DNA from: Aurantibacillus circumpalustris | GTDB lineage: Bacteria > Bacteroidota > Bacteroidia > B-17B0 > Aurantibacillaceae | NCBI RefSeq assembly: GCF_029625215.1 | Contig: NZ_CP121197.1 | Coordinates: forward strand, 4,030,001-4,094,000 | Direction of reading: 5' to 3' | Length of the DNA: 64,000 nt | Shown: positions 19,054 through 26,156 of the stretch, piece by piece | Numbering within the stretch: position 1 is the stretch's first letter | How the letters are laid out: every line of letters starts with the position of its first letter | Program-made: the position numbers and the translations under genes | Notes under the pieces: model-generated | Seen by the model: only the letters and a program-made list of their open reading frames with translations | Databases searched by the model: none | What the model was told of the DNA's origin: nothing

Positions 19054-20034
19054 GTGAAAGACTACGCTGCCTTATTAAAATTATTCTCCGAGCATATAGA
19101 TAAACATACGTCTTCCTTATCAGAAAAACATCCAGCGGAGTTATATCAACCAGAGGCATACATTTTATCTTTGGGCGGTAAACGTGTGAGACCGCTTCTT
19201 GCTTTAATTGCTTGCGATCTTTTTGATGCAGTGGCGCAAAAGGCATTGGACGTAGCTTTGGCAGTGGAGTTATTCCATAACTTTTCCCTTGTACACGATG
19301 ATATTTTAGATGCAGCGCCATTACGTAGAAACAAAGCCACTGTACATGTAAAATGGAATCACAACATTGCTATTTTAAGTGGCGATGTAATGTTGGTAAA
19401 AGCATTTCAGTGTTTGGAATCCTATGAATCAACTATTTTTAAATCACTCAGTATTCTCTTTAATAAGACTGCAATTGAGGTGTGTGAAGGACAGCAACTG
19501 GATATGAACTTTGAAAAATCGGACACCGTCACTGTTGAAGATTATCTTGACATGATAACACTGAAAACAGCGGTTTTATTAGGTTGCAGTTTAAAAATGG
19601 GGGCTATTACGGCAGAAGCCGGTGAAAAAGATCAAGAGAATTTGTATGAATTTGGCAAACATCTAGGAATTTCGTTTCAATTGTTAGATGATCTTCTAGA
19701 TGCCTTTGCTGTTGATACAGAAAAATTCGGTAAACAAATTGGCGGAGATATTCTTGCGAATAAAAAAACATTTTTGCTTCTCAAAGCAATTGAATTAGCA
19801 AACCCGAAACAACACAAAGAAATTGCAACAGTTTTATCACTGAGCCATCCTGAAGAAAAAATTAAAAGAATGTTATCTATTTTTAACGAACTAAATATTA
19901 AACAGATGTGTGAAGAGGAAGCTGATAAACACACACGTATTGCTATTGATTGTCTTGAAAAAATTAATGCTCCAAAATTAAAAATTGAGAGTCTAAAACA
20001 TTTTGCATTAGAGTTATTGAACCGTCAGATTTAA
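19054..20034 (+). CDS. trans-isoprenyl diphosphate synthase (GTG start)
   Basis: 326 residues. The first aspartate-rich motif is in LVHDDILDAAPLRRNKAT and the second in QLLDDLLDAF; GGKRVRPLLALIACD and HNFSLVHDD are also typical of trans-prenyltransferases. It elongates allylic diphosphates with isopentenyl diphosphate. Length and motifs fit the polyprenyl (octaprenyl or farnesyl/geranylgeranyl) group, but chain length cannot be read reliably, so no symbol is given. The start is GTG at 19054, six nt after the rmlA stop. Its TAA overlaps the ATG of the thioesterase by one base, indicating translational coupling. Confidence 0.88.
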   Translation: MKDYAALLKLFSEHIDKHTSSLSEKHPAELYQPEAYILSLGGKRVRPLLALIACDLFDAVAQKALDVALAVELFHNFSLVHDDILDAAPLRRNKATVHVKWNHNIAILSGDVMLVKAFQCLESYESTIFKSLSILFNKTAIEVCEGQQLDMNFEKSDTVTVEDYLDMITLKTAVLLGCSLKMGAITAEAGEKDQENLYEFGKHLGISFQLLDDLLDAFAVDTEKFGKQIGGDILANKKTFLLLKAIELANPKQHKEIATVLSLSHPEEKIKRMLSIFNELNIKQMCEEEADKHTRIAIDCLEKINAPKLKIESLKHFALELLNRQI

Positions 20035-20456
20035 TGAATTACCAAGATTATAAACATATCATTCCCATACAAATTCGTTTTTGTGATATTGATAAATTAA
20101 ATCATGTAAACAATTCGGTTTATCATAATTACATTGAACTCGGACGCGTAACGTATTTTAAAGATGTGCTTAAAGATGAAGTCAACTGGAGCGAAAATGG
20201 ATTTATACTTGGGCGGACAGAAATTGATCATGTAAAACAAGTTCACCTCAACGACGATATTTACTGCTGTACTAAAGTATTAAGTTTTGGCAATAAGAGT
20301 ATTCGTTTTAAGAATTCCATTGTAAAAAAAGTCAATAACGAATTTATAGAATGTGCTAAGGTTATTGGAATTTTGGTTGCAATGGACTATGTTACAAATA
20401 CAAGTATTACGGTTCCTCCAATATGGAAGGAACTAATGGAAACTTTTGAAAAGTAA
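20034..20456 (+). CDS. hot-dog acyl-CoA thioesterase (YbgC/4HBT-like)
   Basis: 140 residues. The N-terminal IRFCDIDKLNHVNNSVYHNY is the hot-dog thioesterase active-site signature, with the catalytic Asp and the HVNN turn, and a helix follows. Single-domain proteins of this type hydrolyse acyl-CoA or act in lipid, phenylacetate or menaquinone metabolism. The one-base overlap with the prenyl synthase hints at isoprenoid or quinone metabolism, but this is inference only. It converges with the membrane-anchored receiver gene across about 80 nt that hold no clear terminator. Confidence 0.82.
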   Translation: MNYQDYKHIIPIQIRFCDIDKLNHVNNSVYHNYIELGRVTYFKDVLKDEVNWSENGFILGRTEIDHVKQVHLNDDIYCCTKVLSFGNKSIRFKNSIVKKVNNEFIECAKVIGILVAMDYVTNTSITVPPIWKELMETFEK

Positions 20457-20538
20457 CCTATTTAGAATTAAAATTCGTCTGTAAAAATAGTTCGTATTTT
20501 GTTTTTCTTCACATGTGTTTTTCTTGTACGACGCGATC

Positions 20539-21030
20539 TTAGTACATTGCTTTCATCACCACAAATACAATAATACCCATACTAACAAAGGTTGTTAAAA
20601 AGGCTGCCATAAATTTAGAAACTCCGAATTCCTTAACCAAAATTCTAATGGGGGCAGTTAGCAAATGGTAAATTTTATCTTTAATTCTTTTTGCCGAACC
20701 CTTTCCTTTTACAACATAATCCGTGGCACCATTTCTAAATGATTCAATTGCTACGGCAATATCTTTGTTGGCAGAAAGCATGATGACTTCTGTTTTGGGA
20801 TTAATTGCCTTTATTTCTTTTAAAATCTGCAAACCGTTTTTACCTTTTAGAGCATAATCCATTATCACAAAGTCGGTGCTTGAATTTATTTCTTTTAAAC
20901 AAGTCTCGCCATCATTAAAAGCGGTTATATAAAAAGATGTTCCAAACCTGTTTTGAAGATAGTTTTTTAGGTTATTGGCCGTAATCACACTAGCGTCAAC
21001 TATAAATAAATTTTTCGTGTTTGTTTCCAT
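20539..21030 (-). CDS. response-regulator receiver domain with C-terminal membrane anchor
   Basis: 163 residues from the chosen ATG at 21030. A receiver fold fills residues 7-125: the acidic site is reduced (IVDASV, a single Asp where two are usual), the phospho-acceptor is Asp58 in VIMDYALKGKNG, the switch serine is in MLSANKD and the conserved lysine in YVVKGK. No DNA-binding or enzyme domain follows. Instead the last 24 residues (about 140-163, MAAFLTTFVSMGIIVFVVMK) form one transmembrane helix. An in-frame ATG 39 nt upstream exists, but AAGGAG stands 9 nt before the chosen start, an unusually good ribosome site for this genome. A membrane-tethered receiver may act as a phosphate sink or local protein switch. 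Confidence 0.8.
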   Translation of the reverse strand: METNTKNLFIVDASVITANNLKNYLQNRFGTSFYITAFNDGETCLKEINSSTDFVIMDYALKGKNGLQILKEIKAINPKTEVIMLSANKDIAVAIESFRNGATDYVVKGKGSAKRIKDKIYHLLTAPIRILVKEFGVSKFMAAFLTTFVSMGIIVFVVMKAMY

Positions 21031-21550
21031 GATTTTTTGCTCCTTAATTTTGATATAGATTTGGTTCATTTCTTATGACAAAGATCAAATTCGTTTGAAG
21101 TAAACTGTTATAAAACGATTCTTTAATGTTATATATTTCACTTATTCAGGGGAGGAGATTTTGTATGGAGGCAGTCGGCATGGACCACTATCGACTTACG
21201 ACTATCAAATAAACCATATAAGAAACATAAGGCCACATAAGAAGGACTGCGGGCGGTATACGGCAGCAGTTGGCGGTTGGTAATATTCAACCACGGAGGC
21301 ACTAAGGACACAATGGAACACTGATAGCAGGTGGTAGATTTTACAACTATAAACGAAAAAATAAACCATATAAGAAACATAAGGGAACATAAGTAGGACA
21401 GGAAGCAGTTGGCAGTATTCAGTTGGCAAAGGGCAATCGCGACTATTGCTAAAAACTATCGACTTATGACTATTAACATTTCTTTAGAAAGCATTGATTG
21501 TATTAGCTTAAACCTTAGCGGATTTATTTCATCTAAAAAGAAAAATCACT
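21031..21550. repeat. intergenic region with duplicated degenerate modules
   Basis: No credible gene is present. A 41-nt module (21207-21247 and 21359-21399, 3 mismatches) begins AAATAAACCATATAAGAAAC. A second module, ACTATCGACTTACGACTATC (21187-21206), recurs at 21455-21474 as ACTATCGACTTATGACTATT. A third, around GCAGTTGGC, recurs at 21267 and 21404. The modules are direct repeats in a similar order, suggesting a segment duplicated and then degraded. Confidence 0.7.
21040..21045 (-). promoter_or_regulatory. Shine-Dalgarno site AAGGAG deciding the receiver start
   Basis: AAGGAG on the minus strand lies 9 nt before the ATG at 21030. A near -7 box (GATCTTTG, one mismatch) lies upstream near 21082, which would leave only a few leader bases before the alternative ATG at 21069, so the downstream start is preferred. 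Confidence 0.6.
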
Positions 21551-22015
21551 ATGAAAAAATCAATTTTAGCCATTTGCCTTGTTGCATCGATGACAATTAA
21601 ACTGGAGGCACAAACTCTAAATGCAGATCCTGCAAAAACTTCAGAAAGAGTTGAACGAAAACAATTATCACCTGAAGAACGCGCTAAGAAGGACGCGGAA
21701 AGAGCAGAGAAAAAACTAGCGTTGACTGGTGATCAAAAAACAAAATGGGAACAGGCTTCGTTAAATAGGGTTAAAGCCAACGAACCTCTTAGAGAAAAAA
21801 TGAAGGGTTGCACCACACCTGATGAAAGAAAAGAGATTCACACTCAAATGCGCCTAAACAAAACCAGTTTTAATACAACGGTTACGGCCATGTTGACTCC
21901 TGATCAAAAAGCCAAGTGGGGGCAAGAAAAAAAGAATCATCAAGAGAGACGAAAAAATCACATGAAAGGTCACAAAGGTGATAAGACTCCTTTGGAACAA
22001 AACAGTACAAAGTAA
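21551..22015 (+). CDS. secreted LTxxQ-motif (Spy/CpxP-like) protein
   Basis: 154 residues with a signal peptide (MKKSILAICLVASMTIKLEA). The mature part is highly charged and helical. LALTGDQKTKW and AMLTPDQKAKW are two LTxxQ-type motifs, the marker of the Spy/CpxP periplasmic chaperone-like family; they are spaced about 55 residues apart as in that family. The tail is Lys/His-rich (HQERRKNHMKGHKGDK). A periplasmic stress or metal-related role is inferred from the family only. Its stop lies in the loop of a hairpin shared with the converging ArsC-like gene. Confidence 0.7.
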   Translation: MKKSILAICLVASMTIKLEAQTLNADPAKTSERVERKQLSPEERAKKDAERAEKKLALTGDQKTKWEQASLNRVKANEPLREKMKGCTTPDERKEIHTQMRLNKTSFNTTVTAMLTPDQKAKWGQEKKNHQERRKNHMKGHKGDKTPLEQNSTK

Positions 22016-22023
22016 GTACTGTT
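22001..22023. terminator. bidirectional hairpin between converging genes
   Basis: Arms AACAGTAC (22001-22008) and GTACTGTT (22016-22023) are perfect and separated by 7 nt. The loop holds the stop codon of the LTxxQ gene, and the end of the ArsC-like gene begins at 22023. On the plus strand it is followed by TATTTTGTT. Confidence 0.5.
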
Positions 22024-22373
22024 TATTTTGTTAAGCTCTCTTTAGCAGCTTGAACATTGGCTTTGCTATTACCAATAAAAATTTTTCCTTTTGTTATAAT
22101 AACTGGTCTTTTCAGAAAAGTGTACTCTGAAAGGATCAGTTTTTTAAATTCTGCTTCTGAAGATGGCTTAGGGTCTAATGTTTTATATTTCAATGCTACC
22201 CGACTGAACAAAGCTTCATAAGAACCGCTGAGATCCTTCATTTCCTCTATTTGAGTCTTGCTAATCGTTTCCGTTTTTATATCCTGAAAAACAAACTTTT
22301 TTTCCTTTAATTTAAGTTCATCAATAATTCTGGCACAGGTGCTGCAGCTTGATAAGTAATAGATTTTATTCAT
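22023..22373 (-). CDS. ArsC/Spx-family thioredoxin-fold protein
   Basis: 116 residues, a normal length for the ArsC/Spx/YffB family. The N-terminal beta strand IYYLSSCSTCARI carries a CxxC pair (Cys9, Cys12). LKRPVIITKGKIFIG near the C-terminus holds the conserved arginine region of ArsC proteins. The family includes arsenate reductases, the RNA-polymerase-binding regulator Spx and small oxidoreductases; no arsenical resistance genes are adjacent, so an arsenate role is not supported. No Shine-Dalgarno site is visible. Confidence 0.8.
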   Translation of the reverse strand: MNKIYYLSSCSTCARIIDELKLKEKKFVFQDIKTETISKTQIEEMKDLSGSYEALFSRVALKYKTLDPKPSSEAEFKKLILSEYTFLKRPVIITKGKIFIGNSKANVQAAKESLTK

Positions 22374-22470
22374 TTTTTAGAATTTTTTATGAAAGTATAA
22401 ATATCATTTAAGAAGACAAATAAAAAGGAAATTTGTTTAAAGGGTTAAAGACTATTTCAAGAATATAATA

Positions 22471-22497
22471 AAAGCCTACCTTCGAATTGGTAAGTCT
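22471..22497 (-). terminator. probable terminator after the TPR-caspase gene
   Basis: On the minus strand AAGACTTACC pairs imperfectly with GGTAGGCTT across a 7-nt loop and is followed by TTTATTATATT. It lies about 35 nt after the stop of the caspase gene. Confidence 0.4.
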
Positions 22498-22532
22498 TAT
22501 CGAGATCAATTTGGCTTCTGATTGAACTGTGT

Positions 22533-24863
22533 CTAGTTCTTAATAAAAAACCAGGTACCTCCTTCATCGTCTAAATCTTTTATTCTTCCAAATTTAGGAT
22601 TTTGTCCGCCGTTTTTAGAAAGTGTGTAAGTTACCTTTTTTACAATTTTATCAATGGAGATGCATGATTCTGAATTATTGTTTAGTGATGATACCAAACC
22701 TCTGCTGAAATAAGAATTATCGGCAGCAAGCTCAAAACCCGCTGAAGTAAACACTTGTGCTGACCTGGACCGAGTAAGTTCTTTATTATCACATTTTTTC
22801 TCCTCGTCATTAGAACCTCTCATGGCCATTAAAAAAGTAGCACCCGATTCACAGGCATCTGTAATTACAAGTAAGTGTGTAAGTTTATTTGTATAGGATT
22901 GCATGGCCACACGTAAAGCGTTAATGCCATAATAACTAAACTCGTCGTCTGATTTTCCATCAACCGGAATCCAATAACCTGTAGGACTTACATATTTACC
23001 ATGACCCGCATAATAGATCATTAGGGAAGTAACATTATTATTTTTAATCTCCTCGCGAAGTTCGATGGAAAAAAACTTATCCATTTCTACTTTACTTAGA
23101 TTTTTTTTGGTGATAATTTTCGTAATCTTATAATTAGCGAGCGCTGAAGTCATTGCTAGCACGTCTTTTGCTGGACCTTCTAAAGAAGAAAATTCATAGT
23201 ACTGACTGTTCTCAATAAAAACAACCCAGGTATTTCCCATAGGATTATTTTTCGTAGCGGTTACTCCATTCCTATTAAGTCGGTAGGTTTGAAGGTTTTC
23301 GTTGCCATGAATGTCTTTTACAGCAAGAGAAATTGTTTCTTTATTTTCGATTTTTAAATTGATAGTAAATTCTGGATTGAGTAAAGTATTATCAAAAGAA
23401 GCCAGCATTCCATCGAAGGTAACTGACGCGATTAAACTTGCATCTACAATTTTTCCTTTGATAAACAGATTTGTTCCGTCAAGTTCTAAATTTATTTCAT
23501 TCTCCAGCGTAGTAACCGGAACCTCAATTTTAATTTCAGGTTTATCCCTTTCAATTTTTTCAAATGCAAAGTGAACCAGTTCTGTATTATCATATATATC
23601 TGTTGCTTTGATATTTAAATATTCAGCTGATGCAACATCATCAATAATTATTTTGAATTCAGGATTTAAAGAATCTTTTACATAGTTAACGCGCCCGAAA
23701 CTTACATCTATATTTTTAATTAAACTTGCATCTTTTACTCTTCCAATTATAGTAAATTGGTTTTCTTCTAAAGTAATTTTTATAGTATTATTTTCAGCAA
23801 TAATCGAAGTGAGCTCTATTACAGGCTTATTACTTTCCTGTCCTAATTTAAAAATCTTAGCCTGCGCATTTGCAAGAACGTCGTCATTTACACCCGGAAA
23901 AAGGACCACTTTTTTATAATCCTTTATAGCTTCTTTTGGTTTTTGCACTTGCTCGTAGGCATAAGCTCTATCAATATACGTTTCTAAATCATTTTTGTTT
24001 TTAGCAAGTATCGTTGTATAGTCACTTATTGCATTATTAAACTGATCCATAGTTTCATAATATTTTGCTCTTTTTTTGTAATCACCAATATCAGAATCTA
24101 TCACTATTGCTTTGGTAATATCGTTTAAAGCATTTTGATAATCCAGTTTGCTAGCATAAATTGAGCTACGTGCAGATAAAGCACGAACGTTATTTTCATC
24201 CATACTAAGCAGTGCGTTGCAATTAACCATTGCCTCATCAAATTTTCTGAGCTTTTGAAGTACAAATACCAAATTACCCATAGCGGCAACGTTTTTCGCT
24301 TTGGCGTTAATTGATAATTTATAAAACTTCTCTGCTTCATTCCATTTATTTAAACTATCAAACATGAGCGCATGGTTAAAATAATGCTCGGCAGATTTTT
24401 CAATATCAATTGCCATTTGAGTAACTTCAAGACCAAAGTCAAAGGCTTTAACTTCCACGGTTACTTTAATTTCTGCCTCTATCGCCTCTTTGTATGACTT
24501 ATCAATATGTAAGGCTTTCCTAAGCATGTCATCGGCCTCAATATAATTTTGAAGGTCTATAAGAACTCTTCCAGCATTATAACAACTTGTTTTTTCGGTT
24601 GGTTTAAGATCGTAAACCTTCTTAAAATCATCAACAGCTTCTTGTTTTTTCCCCGTTTTCTCATAACAAAAGGCACGATGGGTGTAGGCTTTTATATATA
24701 CAGGATCTAATTCAATGGCCTTTGAATATTCCAAAATAGCCAAGTCAAACTCTCCTGTTTTCTCCAATTTTTCACCCGCATCAAATAGTTTTTTTGAGGA
24801 CTGCGAAAAAATAGAAAGAGAAAAGGAGACAAGGGTAGCAATTATAAGCAACCTAAAGGTCAT
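22533..24863 (-). CDS. secreted TPR protein with C-terminal caspase-like (C14) protease domain
   Basis: 776 residues from the chosen ATG at 24863. A signal peptide (LLIIATLVSFSLSIFSQ) is followed by about nine TPR repeats (about 25-330; AILEYSKAIELDPVYIKAYT is the clearest) and two or three beta-strand regions (about 340-500). The caspase-like domain starts near residue 520. The catalytic dyad is His in MIYYAGHGK (about 621) and Cys in VITDACESG (about 671). Bacterial caspase-like proteins take part in regulated proteolysis, defence or programmed death. An in-frame TTG 33 nt upstream is not used as start because it forms the -33 box of the promoter. A T9SS tail is absent. Confidence 0.88.
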   Translation of the reverse strand: MTFRLLIIATLVSFSLSIFSQSSKKLFDAGEKLEKTGEFDLAILEYSKAIELDPVYIKAYTHRAFCYEKTGKKQEAVDDFKKVYDLKPTEKTSCYNAGRVLIDLQNYIEADDMLRKALHIDKSYKEAIEAEIKVTVEVKAFDFGLEVTQMAIDIEKSAEHYFNHALMFDSLNKWNEAEKFYKLSINAKAKNVAAMGNLVFVLQKLRKFDEAMVNCNALLSMDENNVRALSARSSIYASKLDYQNALNDITKAIVIDSDIGDYKKRAKYYETMDQFNNAISDYTTILAKNKNDLETYIDRAYAYEQVQKPKEAIKDYKKVVLFPGVNDDVLANAQAKIFKLGQESNKPVIELTSIIAENNTIKITLEENQFTIIGRVKDASLIKNIDVSFGRVNYVKDSLNPEFKIIIDDVASAEYLNIKATDIYDNTELVHFAFEKIERDKPEIKIEVPVTTLENEINLELDGTNLFIKGKIVDASLIASVTFDGMLASFDNTLLNPEFTINLKIENKETISLAVKDIHGNENLQTYRLNRNGVTATKNNPMGNTWVVFIENSQYYEFSSLEGPAKDVLAMTSALANYKITKIITKKNLSKVEMDKFFSIELREEIKNNNVTSLMIYYAGHGKYVSPTGYWIPVDGKSDDEFSYYGINALRVAMQSYTNKLTHLLVITDACESGATFLMAMRGSNDEEKKCDNKELTRSRSAQVFTSAGFELAADNSYFSRGLVSSLNNNSESCISIDKIVKKVTYTLSKNGGQNPKFGRIKDLDDEGGTWFFIKN

Positions 24864-24866
24864 GGG

Positions 24867-24896
24867 CAAATATAAATAAAGTTTGATAAATATCAA
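24867..24896 (-). promoter_or_regulatory. full -33/-7 promoter immediately before the caspase ATG
   Basis: TTG (24896-24894), a 19-nt spacer and TATATTTG (24874-24867) reproduce the Bacteroidota promoter exactly. The -7 box ends 3 nt before the ATG at 24863, so transcription should start at or next to the A of the ATG, predicting a leaderless or nearly leaderless mRNA. Confidence 0.65.
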
Positions 24897-25001
24897 TCAC
24901 TCGGTTTTTATTTAGGATCAACCATTCTCTTTCAAAAGGTGTCTATTAGAGCCTTAAAACACATATAAGTTTTAGCTGGCCTCACTGAAAACAGCCATCC
25001 A

Positions 25002-25080
25002 CCTCACGGTTTCCGCAATTCTAACATTTCATTATTTACGGTGTTTTAAAACGAGCGCTGTTGCTGCAACTTTGTATCGT
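25002..25080 (+). promoter_or_regulatory. promoter/operator block A (copy 1 of a shared control region)
   Basis: Conserved blocks in order are CCTCACGGTTT (25002-25012), TTTCAT (25027-25032), GTGTTTT (25041-25047), GCTGTT (25057-25062), TGCAACTTTGT and TCGT (to 25080). The 41 nt at 25040-25080 match 25563-25603 at 28 positions without gaps. CAACTTTG is one base off the -7 consensus. CTGAAAA precedes both copies. It controls the 25110 gene. Confidence 0.6.
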
Positions 25081-25109
25081 ACTCTAGTATTCATTTAAAA
25101 ACAAATAAC

Positions 25110-25502
25110 ATGAAAAATTTAATGACCTTAATAGCAGTGGCTTCGATGTTGATCAGCTATAATGCTTTTGCTCAGACTACCGAGATAAGTTCGGTGATTT
25201 CTGTAAGTATATCAAACGAGGAGAACAGTCATAGTTTAATGTGGACAACCCAAAAAGAAGTCAACAGCAGCTACTTTATAGTGGAACGCTCGACAGACCA
25301 GGTAAACTATGTTACTATTAACAGAGTAAAGGCAGCTGGATATTCGCTTCTTAATAGAAGCTATGAGATTGAAGACACTGATGCAGATGCTAGTTTTTAT
25401 TATTACCGAGTAGTATTGGTAAGCATGGAGGGTGAAAGAACTGCTTCTATAGCAGTAAAAGCTTACGACGAGGTTGAACACAGCTTGGTGGCAGAAAAAT
25501 AG
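25110..25502 (+). CDS. small secreted fibronectin-III-like protein
   Basis: 130 residues. A signal peptide (LIAVASMLISYNAFAQ) is followed by one Fn3-like beta domain (about 30-120): LMWTTQKEVNSSYFIVERS, TDQVNYVTINRV, YEIEDTDADASFYYYRVVL. In Bacteroidota this module normally sits just before a T9SS sorting tail at the end of long secreted proteins; here it stands alone, and no YPNP tail follows. It could be a short exported binding protein or a cell-surface component. It shares control sequences with the next gene and lies upstream of the sensor-regulator pair. Confidence 0.65.
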   Translation: MKNLMTLIAVASMLISYNAFAQTTEISSVISVSISNEENSHSLMWTTQKEVNSSYFIVERSTDQVNYVTINRVKAAGYSLLNRSYEIEDTDADASFYYYRVVLVSMEGERTASIAVKAYDEVEHSLVAEK

Positions 25503-25523
25503 ACCTTCTGCTGAAAAACGAAC

Positions 25524-25603
25524 CCTCACGGTTTTCAGGGATAAGCGTTTTTCATGGTTAATAGTGTTTTTTGAGTCTAGCTGTTAGTGCAATTTTGTCT
25601 CGT
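25524..25603 (+). promoter_or_regulatory. promoter/operator block B (copy 2 of the shared control region)
   Basis: Same block order as copy 1: CCTCACGGTTT (25524-25534), TTTCAT (25550-25555), GTGTTTT (25564-25570), GCTGTT (25580-25585), TGCAATTTTGT and TCGT. Within it, CGGTTTTCAGGG (25529) and CGTTTTTCATGG (25546) form a direct repeat with 17-nt spacing, suggesting tandem regulator sites. It lies ahead of the 25693 gene and, by continuity, the kinase and regulator genes. Confidence 0.6.
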
Positions 25604-25692
25604 AATAATTTGCAGTACTAAGTAAATATTCTTAATTCTGTTTACTATTACAAACTGAGAACTTATTTATTAATCATTAAAAAATTAAAATC

Positions 25693-26127
25693 ATGGGACA
25701 TGGAGAAGTACTAAACGTAGTAAATCTTAAAGTAATTAGCTGGGATAAGGAATCGCAAGCTGACGGAACATATAATTACACTTATACCTTTTCGGTCACT
25801 CTGCTTGAAGATTATCCGGATCCTAGTTTTGGTTCGAATAATCTCAGTGCTGTTATAGCACAAGACGACAATAGCGATCCAGACAAAGTACATTACGAAT
25901 TATTCGTATCCTATGAGCACGACATCCCTACAACATTGCCTCCAGGAGGATTTCATGAACATACTGAAGGGTACAAGACCCATCACCTCACCTATATCGA
26001 TTATTCAAATAATCTAGATATCAATAAAGGTGCCGTTACTTTTATGGGTTCAAATTTCGATGCCCAAGGAAAAAAAGTACGCGCTAAAAGTAGCACTAAT
26101 GTCGGACAACCACTAGATCAAAAGTAA
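25693..26127 (+). CDS. orphan 144-residue protein
   Basis: No recognised family. There is no signal peptide or membrane segment, although the N-terminus (MGHGEVLNVVNLKVISW) is typical of a soluble beta-strand protein. Aromatic and acidic stretches (YNYTYTFSVTLLEDYPD, DDNSDPDKVHYELFVSYEH) alternate with loops, and a histidine-rich piece GGFHEHTEGYKTHHLTY could bind metal. The composition suggests an all-beta domain. It lies 29 nt upstream of the TPR histidine kinase and downstream of control block B, so it may belong to that regulatory operon or be its target. Confidence 0.6.
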   Translation: MGHGEVLNVVNLKVISWDKESQADGTYNYTYTFSVTLLEDYPDPSFGSNNLSAVIAQDDNSDPDKVHYELFVSYEHDIPTTLPPGGFHEHTEGYKTHHLTYIDYSNNLDINKGAVTFMGSNFDAQGKKVRAKSSTNVGQPLDQK

Positions 26128-26156
26128 AAGCTGTTGCTAAAGAGTACCCTATATCT

